Position numbers and translations under genes: made by a program
Shown: positions 1-6,469 of the stretch, in pieces
Position numbering within the stretch: the first letter of the stretch is position 1
How the letters are laid out: every line of letters starts with the position of its first letter
Source of the DNA: an uncultured Eubacteriales bacterium
GTDB taxonomy: Bacteria > Bacillota > Clostridia > Oscillospirales > RGIG7773
DNA: 7,263 nucleotides
Assembly (NCBI GenBank): GCA_934541205.1
Contig: CAKTDK010000089.1
Coordinates: forward strand, 1-7,263
Direction of reading: 5' to 3'
Notes under the pieces: generated by a model
Database searches by the model: none
Seen by the model: the letters and a program-made list of their open reading frames with translations, nothing else
What the model was told of the DNA's origin: nothing

Positions 1-1061
1 GCGCCGGACCGTCTGCTCTTCCGGAAAGCGTACTAAAAATCGCTCAGAATGAAATGCTTGAATACGGCGACAGCGGTATGTCTGTTATGGAAATGAGCCA
101 CAGATCCAAGGTTTATGAAAGCATTATAAATGCTGCAGAAGAAAAATTAAGAAAGGTAATGAATATCCCGGATAATTATAAGGTATTATTTCTTCAGGGC
201 GGCGCATCAAGTCAGTTTGCAATGGTTCCTCTTAATTTATTAAACGGTTCCAAAAAAGCCGATATTGTTCTTACCGGTATGTGGGCTAAAAAAGCTTACA
301 AAGAAGGTTCAAGATACGGAGAATATAACGTTGTTGCTTCTTCGGAAGACAAAACTTTCTCTTATATACCGAAGCTTGATGAAAGCAAATTTACAAAAGA
401 TGCAGATTTCTTCTATATCTGTTCCAACAACACCATTTACGGAACAAGATTTAAAGATTTCCCAGAAACAGGAAACGTTCCTCTTGTAGCTGATATGTCG
501 TCTGAAATTCTTTCAAGAAAAATAGACGTATCAAAATTCGGAATTATTTTTGCCGGAGCTCAAAAAAATATGGGTCCTGCAGGACTTACTGTAGTTATTA
601 TCCGCGAGGATTTAATCGGAAAAGCTATGGATATTACTCCCACAATGTTCAATTACGCTACTCACAGCGAAAACGGTTCCATGTTTAACACTCCTCCCAC
701 TTACGCTATCTATATCTGCAAACTTGTTCTTGATTGGGTAGACGAAATGGGCGGACTTGAAGTTATGGAAAAAATTAACGAAGAAAAAGCGGCAATTTTA
801 TATGATTTTCTTGACAATTCAAAAATGTTCAATGCAACAGTTTCAGGAGAAGACCGTTCTATCATGAACATTCCTTTTGTTACCGGAAACGATGATCTTG
901 ATAAAAAATTTGTAGCAGAAGCCGCAAAAGCAGGTTTTGTTAACCTAAAAGGTCACAGAAGCGTAGGGGGAATGAGAGCTTCTATCTATAATGCTATGCC
1001 TGTTGAAGGCGTTAAAAAGCTTGTAGAATTTATGACCGATTTTGAAAAAACCAACGCATAA
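1..1061 (+). CDS. serC: Phosphoserine aminotransferase, 5' end cut by window edge
   Basis: A cytoplasmic PLP enzyme that transfers the amino group of glutamate to 3-phosphohydroxypyruvate to give phosphoserine, step two of serine synthesis. The frame is open from the first base: base 3 onward reads AGPSALPESVLKIAQ, the conserved SerC N-terminus, so only about ten residues are missing, and the ATG at 54 is internal. 352 residues are visible, against about 360 for full-length family members. Visible family signatures are the substrate-binding MSHRSK (His-Arg), the cofactor phosphate loop GGASSQFAMVP, VADMSS, and AGAQKNMGPAG, in which Lys at bases 564-566 should form the PLP Schiff base. The late GHRSVGGMRASIYNAMP motif is intact. 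The stop is 24 bases before serA, so the two are almost certainly cotranscribed. Identification is very secure; the promoter lies outside the window. Confidence 0.97.
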   Translation, partial: AGPSALPESVLKIAQNEMLEYGDSGMSVMEMSHRSKVYESIINAAEEKLRKVMNIPDNYKVLFLQGGASSQFAMVPLNLLNGSKKADIVLTGMWAKKAYKEGSRYGEYNVVASSEDKTFSYIPKLDESKFTKDADFFYICSNNTIYGTRFKDFPETGNVPLVADMSSEILSRKIDVSKFGIIFAGAQKNMGPAGLTVVIIREDLIGKAMDITPTMFNYATHSENGSMFNTPPTYAIYICKLVLDWVDEMGGLEVMEKINEEKAAILYDFLDNSKMFNATVSGEDRSIMNIPFVTGNDDLDKKFVAEAAKAGFVNLKGHRSVGGMRASIYNAMPVEGVKKLVEFMTDFEKTNA

Positions 1062-1070
1062 AATATAAAA

Positions 1071-1076
1071 GAGGGG
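1071..1076 (+). promoter_or_regulatory. Ribosome binding site of serA
   Basis: GAGGGG lies nine bases before the ATG at 1086 in the 24-base gap after the serC stop. It supports that start and independent translation of serA from a shared serC-serA transcript. No terminator or promoter is visible in the gap. Confidence 0.75.
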
Positions 1077-1085
1077 TTTTACATA

Positions 1086-2246
1086 ATGTTTAATATTAAA
1101 ACTATGAATAAAATTGCCGCCTGCGGCCTTGATCTTCTTGACAAGGATAAATTTGTATGCGGCGACGATTTAACAAGCGAAGACGGAATTTTAGTCCGTT
1201 CAGCATCATTGCATGAATATAATATGCCGGAAAATTTAAAAGCTATAGCAAGAGCCGGTGCAGGAGTAAATAATATTCCGATTGACGCTTGCAGCGAAAA
1301 AGGCATTGTTGTTTTTAATACTCCGGGTGCTAATGCAAACGCAGTTAAAGAGCTTACTATATTAGGTCTTTTGATAGCATCAAGAAAGGTATCTGATGGT
1401 ATAAACTGGGCAAAAACTCTTATCGGTGAAGGAGACAACGTAGGCAAGCTTGTTGAGAAAGGAAAAAGCTCTTTTGCAGGAAATGAAATAGCGGGCAAAA
1501 AACTTGGCGTTATAGGACTTGGCGCTATTGGTGTAAAAGTTGCTAATACTGCGCATCACCTTGATATGGAAGTTATGGGCTTTGATCCTTATCTTTCTGT
1601 AAGCGCTGCTTGGGGACTTTCAAGATTTGTAACTCAAGCAAAATCAAATGAAGAAATTTTTAAATCCTGCGACTACATAACAATTCACGCTCCTCTTACG
1701 GACAGCACAAGAGGAATTATAAATAAAAACACTATCGAAATGATGAAAGACGGAGTAAAAATTCTTAACTTCTCTCGCGACGCTTTGGTAAACGATGACG
1801 ATATGAAAGAGGCTTTGGAAAGCGGAAAAGTTTCCTGTTATATAACAGATTTTCCAAATGCAAAATCAATCGAAATGAAAAACTGTATCGCTATTCCTCA
1901 TCTTGGCGCTTCAACTTCCGAATCAGAAGATAACTGCGCTAAAATGGCGGCAACAGAAATTGCAGATTACCTTTTAAACGGAAATATTACAAATTCCGTA
2001 AACTTCCCAAATGCTTCCATGCCTAGAGGAAGTGAAACACGTATTTGTATAATTCATAAAAATATACCTCAGGTTATCAGTTCTATTTCAACAGCAATCG
2101 GTGATACTAACATTGAAAATATGCTTAATCAGTCAAAAAAAGACTATGCTTATTCAATACTTGATATTGCGGGAGATGTATCTGATGATATTATTTCAAA
2201 AATACAGTTGGTAGACGGCGTAATCAGAGTAAGAGTTATAAAATAA
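1086..2246 (+). CDS. serA: D-3-phosphoglycerate dehydrogenase (short clostridial form with ACT domain)
   Basis: Oxidises 3-phosphoglycerate to 3-phosphohydroxypyruvate with NAD, the first step of serine synthesis, in the cytoplasm; its product is the SerC substrate. The 386-residue protein has a substrate-binding domain split around a Rossmann domain: ARAGAGVNN at 55-63, the NAD motif GLGAIG at 144-149, and a ribose-binding Asp at 167 in GFDPY. The active-site Arg is 231 (NFSRDALV) and the His is 272 (PHLGAST). In B. subtilis and E. coli SerA a catalytic Glu sits three residues after a conserved Phe; here that position is Ala259 in DFPNAK, so the classical Arg-Glu-His triad looks incomplete. 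Residues about 318-386 form one ACT domain, usually a site for serine feedback or oligomer contacts. It is shorter than SerA forms that carry an extra ASB domain. Family assignment is secure; feedback behaviour is inferred. Confidence 0.96.
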   Translation: MFNIKTMNKIAACGLDLLDKDKFVCGDDLTSEDGILVRSASLHEYNMPENLKAIARAGAGVNNIPIDACSEKGIVVFNTPGANANAVKELTILGLLIASRKVSDGINWAKTLIGEGDNVGKLVEKGKSSFAGNEIAGKKLGVIGLGAIGVKVANTAHHLDMEVMGFDPYLSVSAAWGLSRFVTQAKSNEEIFKSCDYITIHAPLTDSTRGIINKNTIEMMKDGVKILNFSRDALVNDDDMKEALESGKVSCYITDFPNAKSIEMKNCIAIPHLGASTSESEDNCAKMAATEIADYLLNGNITNSVNFPNASMPRGSETRICIIHKNIPQVISSISTAIGDTNIENMLNQSKKDYAYSILDIAGDVSDDIISKIQLVDGVIRVRVIK

Positions 2247-2261
2247 TCTATATTTAAAACT

Positions 2262-2371
2262 AACCCTGTCTTTATATAAACAGTATACTTTTGAAGAAAT
2301 CAGTCTGAAAAATTTTTATTAATATTCAGAGGACCGATATTTCATATTACTGTTTATATAAAGACAGGGTT
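2262..2371. repeat. 110-bp element with 24-bp perfect inverted ends, probable terminator
   Basis: Bases 2262-2285 are the exact reverse complement of 2348-2371, with 62 bases between. The interior continues with weaker complementarity, for example TCTGAA against TTCAGA and ATC against GAT, so the whole element could fold as one long interrupted hairpin. The outer stem has a GC-rich base (ACCCTGTC) and on the plus strand runs into TTTTTATTT, which fits rho-independent termination of serCA. On the minus strand the following T run is poorer, so termination of the anti-sigma gene there is less certain. The arms and loop are much longer than in an ordinary terminator. A small non-autonomous mobile element (MITE-like) is an alternative; no clear target duplication is seen at its flanks. 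Confidence 0.7.
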
Positions 2372-2390
2372 TTTATTTGCCGGAAGTTAT

Positions 2391-3662
2391 TTAATCATCA
2401 AGTTCTTTATCACTTTTTATTATATTTCCCGTCTGCGCGTCAATGTCATAGCTATATTCATAGCCGTTTGATTTAAAGTCTATTTCATAAATTTTTTTGC
2501 CGTTTTCACAATCCTGCTCTATATTATAATCTCTTATACTTTCAAGGGAAATATTTGCATGAGAAACAGCAATGCTTTTTGCCTTGCCGGCTCCTATATC
2601 AGAAGAGTTTTTATTTGCTGCGTTGCTATTTTGACCTTGTGACATATTTTGATTACGGTTTTGTTCTTTATTACCGTCATCATCAAGTTCTTTATCGCTT
2701 TTTATTATATCTCCGGTTTTTGCATTTATTTCATAGTCATATTCATAACCTTTAGCTTTAAATTCAACATCATAAACCATAATACCATTTTCAGTATCAA
2801 ATCCAATTTCTGTATAACAAACTTCCGATACATTTATATTTGCATGATTATATGCAATTTCTTTTGCCTTTTCTTCGCCTATATAAGCTTTGTCGCTGGC
2901 TGTCCCTATAGCTTGAACTTTTTCAAGATTAAGTTCTTTGGATTTGCTTAAAACATTAAGTTCGTTTATTGTAAGCTTTACAAGTTCTTCAAAAGTTTTT
3001 GTACTGTCTTTTTCTGTAATTTCTTTTATAAGCTGAGCTTTTCCCAAAGTAATGCCGTATTTATCGGAAAGCTCTTGAAGCTGATTATCCTTTGAAACTG
3101 TCTGGCTTAATACCGCGCCGCTAAAAGAATTTGTCTGAATAAGTTCATTTATTTCCTTGGTTAGCTTTTGCTGAAGTATTGCACCTTTTTCTTCATTACT
3201 ATTGTCTACGCTTATAAGAATTGAATTTGCAATATCGCTTAAATATCCGTTTTTAAGCATTGAACCTATAATAGCGTTTATCGTTATATCCAGACTACTG
3301 CCTTTAAAATCCATATCACCTATTATTTTTTGTCCGTCTTGGTTTTTTGCATCGACAGATAATACTTTTTCTTTTTGATTTACTTTAATTTCAATGCTTG
3401 GATTTACATCAAGAGATACTGTCGACGCCACTGCGTAAGTAGTGCTGTAAAAATAAACTCCCCACACACTCATAATCACAACTGCCAAAGCAGCAACCAT
3501 TGCCGTAACTTTTTTAAACCACGGATTAATTTTTTTCTTTTCTTCCATATATATCACTGTTCCTTTCTGTTTTTCACAGTCAGACAATACCGTATCAAGA
3601 ATATCCGGAGCCAAATTTGAAAAAGCTTTATCTATTTTTTCTTCAAATTTATTTCTTTTCAT
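2391..3662 (-). CDS. RsgI-like transmembrane anti-sigma factor with two PepSY domains
   Basis: Predicted to hold the adjacent ECF sigma factor inactive at the membrane and release it on an outside signal. ATG at 3662 is chosen (423 residues) because AGGAGG lies nine bases upstream; an ATG at 3680 would put this site inside the gene. Residues 1-51 are cytoplasmic and presumably bind the sigma factor; about 52-72 are one membrane span; DVNPSIEI at 85-92 matches the RsgI periplasmic domain, where family members self-cleave between Asn and Pro (here Asn87-Pro88). A mixed helical region follows to about 250. Two PepSY domains, about 261-328 and 355-423, are joined by an Asn/Gln/Ser-rich linker and end in the same ten residues, IIKSDKELDD. 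The gene overlaps the sigma gene by 14 bases, suggesting coupled translation. No carbohydrate-binding module is seen, unlike SigI-linked RsgI proteins, so the signal is unknown. Confidence 0.85.
   Translation of the reverse strand: MKRNKFEEKIDKAFSNLAPDILDTVLSDCEKQKGTVIYMEEKKKINPWFKKVTAMVAALAVVIMSVWGVYFYSTTYAVASTVSLDVNPSIEIKVNQKEKVLSVDAKNQDGQKIIGDMDFKGSSLDITINAIIGSMLKNGYLSDIANSILISVDNSNEEKGAILQQKLTKEINELIQTNSFSGAVLSQTVSKDNQLQELSDKYGITLGKAQLIKEITEKDSTKTFEELVKLTINELNVLSKSKELNLEKVQAIGTASDKAYIGEEKAKEIAYNHANINVSEVCYTEIGFDTENGIMVYDVEFKAKGYEYDYEINAKTGDIIKSDKELDDDGNKEQNRNQNMSQGQNSNAANKNSSDIGAGKAKSIAVSHANISLESIRDYNIEQDCENGKKIYEIDFKSNGYEYSYDIDAQTGNIIKSDKELDD
2396..2714 (-). repeat. Direct repeat marking a duplicated PepSY domain
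   Basis: Bases 2396-2429 and 2681-2714 differ at only two positions and lie 285 bases (95 codons) apart in the same frame. They encode the matching ends of the two PepSY domains of the anti-sigma factor. The domains are otherwise diverged, so the near-identity of the ends suggests either selection on the final ten residues or recent local gene conversion. Confidence 0.8.
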
Positions 3663-4230
3663 TTTTATCAACCTCCTCATAAGATATTTTAAATTTTTTT
3701 ACTGCGCGGCTGTATTTTGAAAGTACAGTTGATAAAGGCATTTCAAGAATATCCGCTATTTCCCTGTGTTTAAAGCCCGACACAGCATGAAGAACTACAA
3801 TTTGTCTTTCTTCATCCGACAGTTTATTCATACAATCTCTTATTACAAGTTTATCCTCATAAGATATATTATTATGAGAATCCAAATAAAACTCCCAATC
3901 CTCTTTTGGAATATCCGACCTTTTTTTATATTCTCTCAGTTTCATAAGGCATAGATTTTTTGTTATTTTTAATATCCAAGCTAAAGGTTTTCCGTAAGAA
4001 TGATAATTTTCAGCCGAAGAAAAAATACTTATATAGCAATCATGCATAACATCCTGTGCATCATAAGTATTTTTTAAAATTGAAAGAGCAAAACTGTAAA
4101 CAGATATATGAGTAATCTTATACAACTTTTCAAGAGCAGATAAATTTTTATCCGCAATTTCAGAAATACATTTATCTATATCTTCCGCAGCATTTGTTTT
4201 AAAGTCTTTTACCGACGTCAAGTAAATCAC
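3649..4230 (-). CDS. ECF-type RNA polymerase sigma factor
   Basis: A group IV (extracytoplasmic function) sigma factor of 193 residues that would redirect RNA polymerase to a specific regulon, probably including its own operon. Region 2 spans about 27-96, with the core-binding and -10 recognition helix around AQDVMHDCYISIF (58-70) and the tryptophan-containing segment PLAWILKITKNLC (82-94). Region 4 spans about 126-181, beginning LSDEERQIVVLH and containing the helix-turn-helix GFKHREIADILEMPLSTV (152-169) for -35 contact. There is no region 1 or 3, as usual for this group. The start is GTG at 4230, supported by AAGGAGG nine bases upstream. The gene runs into the RsgI-like anti-sigma gene with a 14-base overlap, the classic sigma/anti-sigma arrangement. 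The regulon cannot be deduced here. Confidence 0.93.
   Translation of the reverse strand: MIYLTSVKDFKTNAAEDIDKCISEIADKNLSALEKLYKITHISVYSFALSILKNTYDAQDVMHDCYISIFSSAENYHSYGKPLAWILKITKNLCLMKLREYKKRSDIPKEDWEFYLDSHNNISYEDKLVIRDCMNKLSDEERQIVVLHAVSGFKHREIADILEMPLSTVLSKYSRAVKKFKISYEEVDKNEKK
3672..3677 (-). promoter_or_regulatory. Ribosome binding site fixing the anti-sigma start
   Basis: On the minus strand AGGAGG is followed by nine bases and then the ATG at 3662. It lies inside the final codons of the sigma gene and directly after the alternative ATG at 3680, which therefore has no usable site of its own. This decides for the shorter 423-residue product. Confidence 0.8.
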
Positions 4231-4239
4231 TTTCCTATC

Positions 4240-4246
4240 CCTCCTT
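4240..4246 (-). promoter_or_regulatory. Ribosome binding site of the ECF sigma gene
   Basis: AAGGAGG on the minus strand is nine bases before the GTG at 4230. It is the only good site nearby and supports the non-ATG start. Confidence 0.75.
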
Positions 4247-4250
4247 CATA

Positions 4251-4267
4251 ATGTTAATGCATAACAT
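4251..4267. promoter_or_regulatory. 17-bp dyad, possible operator upstream of the sigma gene
   Basis: ATGTTA-ATGCA-TAACAT has perfect six-base arms around a five-base centre and lies just upstream of the sigma ribosome binding site. It covers the possible -10 box of the operon, so a dimeric regulator could act here. The sequence is AT-rich, so chance is a real alternative. Confidence 0.3.
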
Positions 4268-4285
4268 CGCTGTTTTATTGCACAA
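4258..4285 (-). promoter_or_regulatory. Weak candidate promoter of the sigma/anti-sigma operon
   Basis: On the minus strand TTGTGC (bases 4285-4280) is followed after 16 bases by TATGCA (4263-4258), preceded by TGT as in an extended -10. The match to a sigma-A promoter is poor and no clear ECF-type AAC/CGTC pair is seen. It is offered only because the operon needs a promoter between the upstream terminator and the GTG start. Confidence 0.25.
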
Positions 4286-4319
4286 AATAAAAAATCGCTT
4301 ATTTTATAAAATAAGCGAT
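4285..4319 (-). terminator. Rho-independent terminator of the acyltransferase gene
   Basis: Bases 4294-4319 form a perfect 26-base palindrome with GCTTATTTTA arms. On the minus strand it is followed by a T run interrupted by one A (bases 4294 down to 4285). It begins five bases past the acyltransferase stop, so it should end that transcript and insulate the sigma operon downstream. The stem is AT-rich and thus only moderately strong, so some read-through is plausible. Confidence 0.8.
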
Positions 4320-4323
4320 AATG

Positions 4324-5334
4324 TTAAAATGGTCTCAATATTTTTTCACTGAATCTTAATATCTTTTCCGATATATATTTAAGTATTATCGCCGCTACCG
4401 CAACTAATGCTAATACTATAACCCAATTAAGCGGTTTAATCAAAGTAATTGTCATAAGATTAAAAGGACTTAATATAAAAAATTGATGAACGATATACAC
4501 GCTGTAAGAATATTTATCCGAAAATTTTAAAATACGATTATTTTTTATATTTTTAAAAGCAATATACAAGGTCAGAAAAACAGCAAGACCTAAAATCAGA
4601 TGAGCATAATTTTCAAAATAATTAAATAAAGTTCCTGTTTTCAAATGCAAAATATATTTAAAATAAATCCTTACACCGTTTACAAAAATACATAATACAT
4701 CAATAAATACACATAAATATTTCAACAAATAAAAACCATATTTTTTATACAAAACAGCTATAAAATATCCAATGATATATCCGCTTATTCTATCTGGTCT
4801 AAAATATGAATTAAAAAGAATTCCCAATATTTGAACAAATATTAATATAACCGTAAAAGAAATTATCATTCTTATAAAAGAAGAATTTTCAAGTTTCTTT
4901 ACAATCCAGTATAAATACGGAGTAATAAGATAGCAAAATAAAATATAACCAACAAACCATAAATTTCCCAACCCTTGAATTGTTCCCGCGCAAAAAAAGG
5001 CTTTTACAGCAGAAAAAAGTGTTATTTTATTCGGCGCAAATATAAAATAAAAAATAATTGCCGGAATAAGAAAAATACAATACGGTACTAATATTTTTTT
5101 AAAATTTTTCTTTATAAAGCTTATCGGATCCATAATATTTCTGCTTCCGTACAAAAATCCGCTTACAGCAAAAAATATATAAACTCCGACATTAAACCAC
5201 CACGCAAGTTCGTTATCATAATACTGGAAAAAGTGACATAAAACAATAAATATCATAGAAATAAGACGTATAGCGCTTATTGCATTATCACGTTCTGTCT
5301 GTCTTTCCTTTAAAATTATATTTTCTACTTTCAC
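4324..5334 (-). CDS. Integral membrane acyltransferase, family 3
   Basis: Predicted to move an acyl group (often acetyl) onto a cell-surface sugar, lipid or polymer, as in the OafA/NodX-type Acyl_transf_3 family; the actual acceptor cannot be read from the sequence. The 336-residue protein has about ten hydrophobic spans. The family signature is near the N-terminus: Arg23 in AISAIRLISM and His34 in IVLCHFFQYY, the usual Arg/His pair, followed by GVYIFFAVSGFLYG and later LGNLWFVGYILFCYLITPY. The longest frame begins with TTG at 5343, but the only Shine-Dalgarno-like AAGGA is one base from it and ten bases from GTG at 5334, so the GTG is preferred. The gene is visibly more AT-rich than serCA, which may reflect its membrane-protein codons or transfer. 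A terminator follows it, so it is probably not in the sigma operon. Confidence 0.85.
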   Translation of the reverse strand: MKVENIILKERQTERDNAISAIRLISMIFIVLCHFFQYYDNELAWWFNVGVYIFFAVSGFLYGSRNIMDPISFIKKNFKKILVPYCIFLIPAIIFYFIFAPNKITLFSAVKAFFCAGTIQGLGNLWFVGYILFCYLITPYLYWIVKKLENSSFIRMIISFTVILIFVQILGILFNSYFRPDRISGYIIGYFIAVLYKKYGFYLLKYLCVFIDVLCIFVNGVRIYFKYILHLKTGTLFNYFENYAHLILGLAVFLTLYIAFKNIKNNRILKFSDKYSYSVYIVHQFFILSPFNLMTITLIKPLNWVIVLALVAVAAIILKYISEKILRFSEKILRPF

Positions 5335-5381
5335 AAAAATCAAATCCTTATATGTAAATTTTCTTAATATAACAAGAATTA

Positions 5382-5410
5382 TTGCATTAAACTAAGATTA
5401 ATAGTATAAT
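5382..5410 (+). promoter_or_regulatory. Sigma-A promoter of azlCD
   Basis: TTGCAT at 5382-5387 and a perfect TATAAT at 5405-5410 are separated by 17 bases, close to the housekeeping consensus. Transcription would start near 5417, giving a leader of about 26 bases before azlC. The leader is too short for a riboswitch or T-box. The rest of the 108-base divergent gap shows no equally good promoter for the acyltransferase. Confidence 0.8.
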
Positions 5411-5442
5411 TTATTTCGTAATTTTAAAAAAAGAGTGATAAA

Positions 5443-6147
5443 ATGACAAATAATTTTAAAAAAGGTCTGAAAGACGGAATTCCCATTGCAATGGGATATT
5501 TATCGGTTTCCTTTACTTTCGGTATAATGGCATCGTCGGCAGGTATTCCTCCCGCCATTGCAGTACTTATCTCAATGACAAATCTAACATCAGCAGGACA
5601 GCTTGCCGGACTTAATATAATTTCCGCCGGCGGAAGTTATTTTGAAATAGCTTTGAGCCAAATTGTAATAAATATGAGATACGCTCTTATGTCTGTCAGT
5701 CTTTCCCAGAAATTTGATTCAAAAATAAGTACTTTTAAAAAATGTCTTCTTTCTTTCGGAAATACAGATGAAATTTTTGCGGTTTCAATGAATCAAAAAG
5801 AAGAGATAAATGAAAAATATTTTTTAGGGCTTATGTTTTTGCCTTATATATTCTGGACACTCGGAACCCTTTTAGGATGCTTTTCTGGAAATTTTTTACC
5901 TGAAAGTGTTATTTCAGCCTTATCGATAGCTTTATACGCTATGTTTATAGCCATTATTATTCCTCCTGCAAAAACTTATAAGCCGGTCGCTATAGTATTA
6001 GCTATTTCGATTATTTTAAGCTGTATATTTAAATTTACTCCCATTCTTAATAAAATATCAAGCGGATTTTCAGTTATTATAATTGCCGTAATTTCCTGTG
6101 CTATCGTAGCTTATCTTTTCCCCATAAAGGAGAATGAAAATGAATAA
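5443..6147 (+). CDS. azlC: AzlC family branched-chain amino acid exporter, large subunit
   Basis: The large membrane subunit of a two-part LIV-E type exporter, which in studied relatives (B. subtilis AzlCD, Corynebacterium BrnFE) exports branched-chain amino acids or analogues. The 234-residue protein is mostly hydrophobic with about six or seven spans. Family hallmarks are GLKDGIPIAMGYLSVSFTFG near the N-terminus, NLTSAGQLAG at about 47-56, INMRYALMSVSLSQKF at about 76-91 and GNTDEIFAVSMNQ at about 106-118. The ATG at 5443 has a modest site (AAGAG) seven bases upstream and a strong promoter before it. It overlaps azlD, which encodes its partner. No Lrp-like regulator gene is adjacent, unlike the B. 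subtilis azl operon. Substrate is inferred from the family; other members may move different small amino acids. Confidence 0.92.
   Translation: MTNNFKKGLKDGIPIAMGYLSVSFTFGIMASSAGIPPAIAVLISMTNLTSAGQLAGLNIISAGGSYFEIALSQIVINMRYALMSVSLSQKFDSKISTFKKCLLSFGNTDEIFAVSMNQKEEINEKYFLGLMFLPYIFWTLGTLLGCFSGNFLPESVISALSIALYAMFIAIIIPPAKTYKPVAIVLAISIILSCIFKFTPILNKISSGFSVIIIAVISCAIVAYLFPIKENENE
6127..6132 (+). promoter_or_regulatory. Ribosome binding site fixing the azlD start
   Basis: AAGGAG ends one base before an ATG at 6134 and seven bases before a second in-frame ATG at 6140. The spacing favours 6140. The site lies inside the end of azlC, a sign of coupled translation. Confidence 0.75.
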
Positions 6148-6469
6148 AAATTATTTCATATATGTAATTATTATGGCTTTAGTAACATATTTTATAAGAA
6201 TGTTTCCCATGGCTTTAATAAGAAACAAAATACAAAATAAATTTATAAAAAGCTTTTTATTCTATATTCCTTATGCTGTTTTAGGAGCAATGACCTTTCC
6301 CGCAATACTTTTTTCTACAAATTTTATCTTATCTGCCGCCATAGGATGCACTATAGCTATAATACTTGCATTTTTTAATAAAAGTCTTTTTACTGTAGCT
6401 CTTTTCTCCTGTGTAGGAGTTTACATAACCGAGTTTATAATACAAACCTTTTTTAATAGTTTAATATAA
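6140..6469 (+). CDS. azlD: AzlD family branched-chain amino acid exporter, small subunit
   Basis: The small membrane partner of AzlC, required with it in studied LIV-E systems. The 109-residue product has about four hydrophobic spans, normal for the family. Hallmarks are ALVTYFIRMFPMALIRNK near residues 13-30 (the TYxxR-x-xP pattern), then FIKSFLFYIPYAVLGAMTFP at about 35-54. The start at 6140 is chosen over 6134 from ribosome binding site spacing; the gene then overlaps azlC by eight bases (ATGAATAA), so both subunits are likely made in step from one message. The C-terminus is complete, and a bidirectional terminator lies about 80 bases downstream. Confidence 0.92.
   Translation: MNKNYFIYVIIMALVTYFIRMFPMALIRNKIQNKFIKSFLFYIPYAVLGAMTFPAILFSTNFILSAAIGCTIAIILAFFNKSLFTVALFSCVGVYITEFIIQTFFNSLI

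Noticed and set aside
54..56. ATG at 54 as the start of serC
   Set aside because: The frame is open to the left edge and encodes the conserved AGPSALPES N-terminal motif, so this Met is internal.
265..489. 74-codon open frame inside serC
   Set aside because: It is out of frame with a clearly conserved gene and has no recognisable product or ribosome binding site.
1079..1498. 139-codon minus-strand frame opposite serA
   Set aside because: It lies wholly opposite well-conserved serA codons and resembles no family; a shadow of codon bias.
3674..3867. 14-base direct repeat TCCTCATAAGATAT at 3674 and 3854
   Set aside because: Both copies encode ISYE-type residues in the sigma gene and the match is short; chance or codon use explains it.
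2555..3954. Several plus-strand open frames (2555-2755, 2649-2951, 3375-3620, 3766-3954)
   Set aside because: All are antisense to the sigma and anti-sigma genes, have Phe/Tyr/Ile-rich low-complexity translations typical of antisense AT-rich DNA, and lack ribosome binding sites.
5344..5442. Riboswitch or T-box leader before azlC
   Set aside because: The predicted leader is only about 26 bases after the strong -10 box, too short for any known riboswitch or T-box.
2379..5643. Similar CGGAAGTTATTT strings near 2380 and 5632
   Set aside because: A 12-base match in AT-rich DNA with no shared context; not treated as an attachment site.
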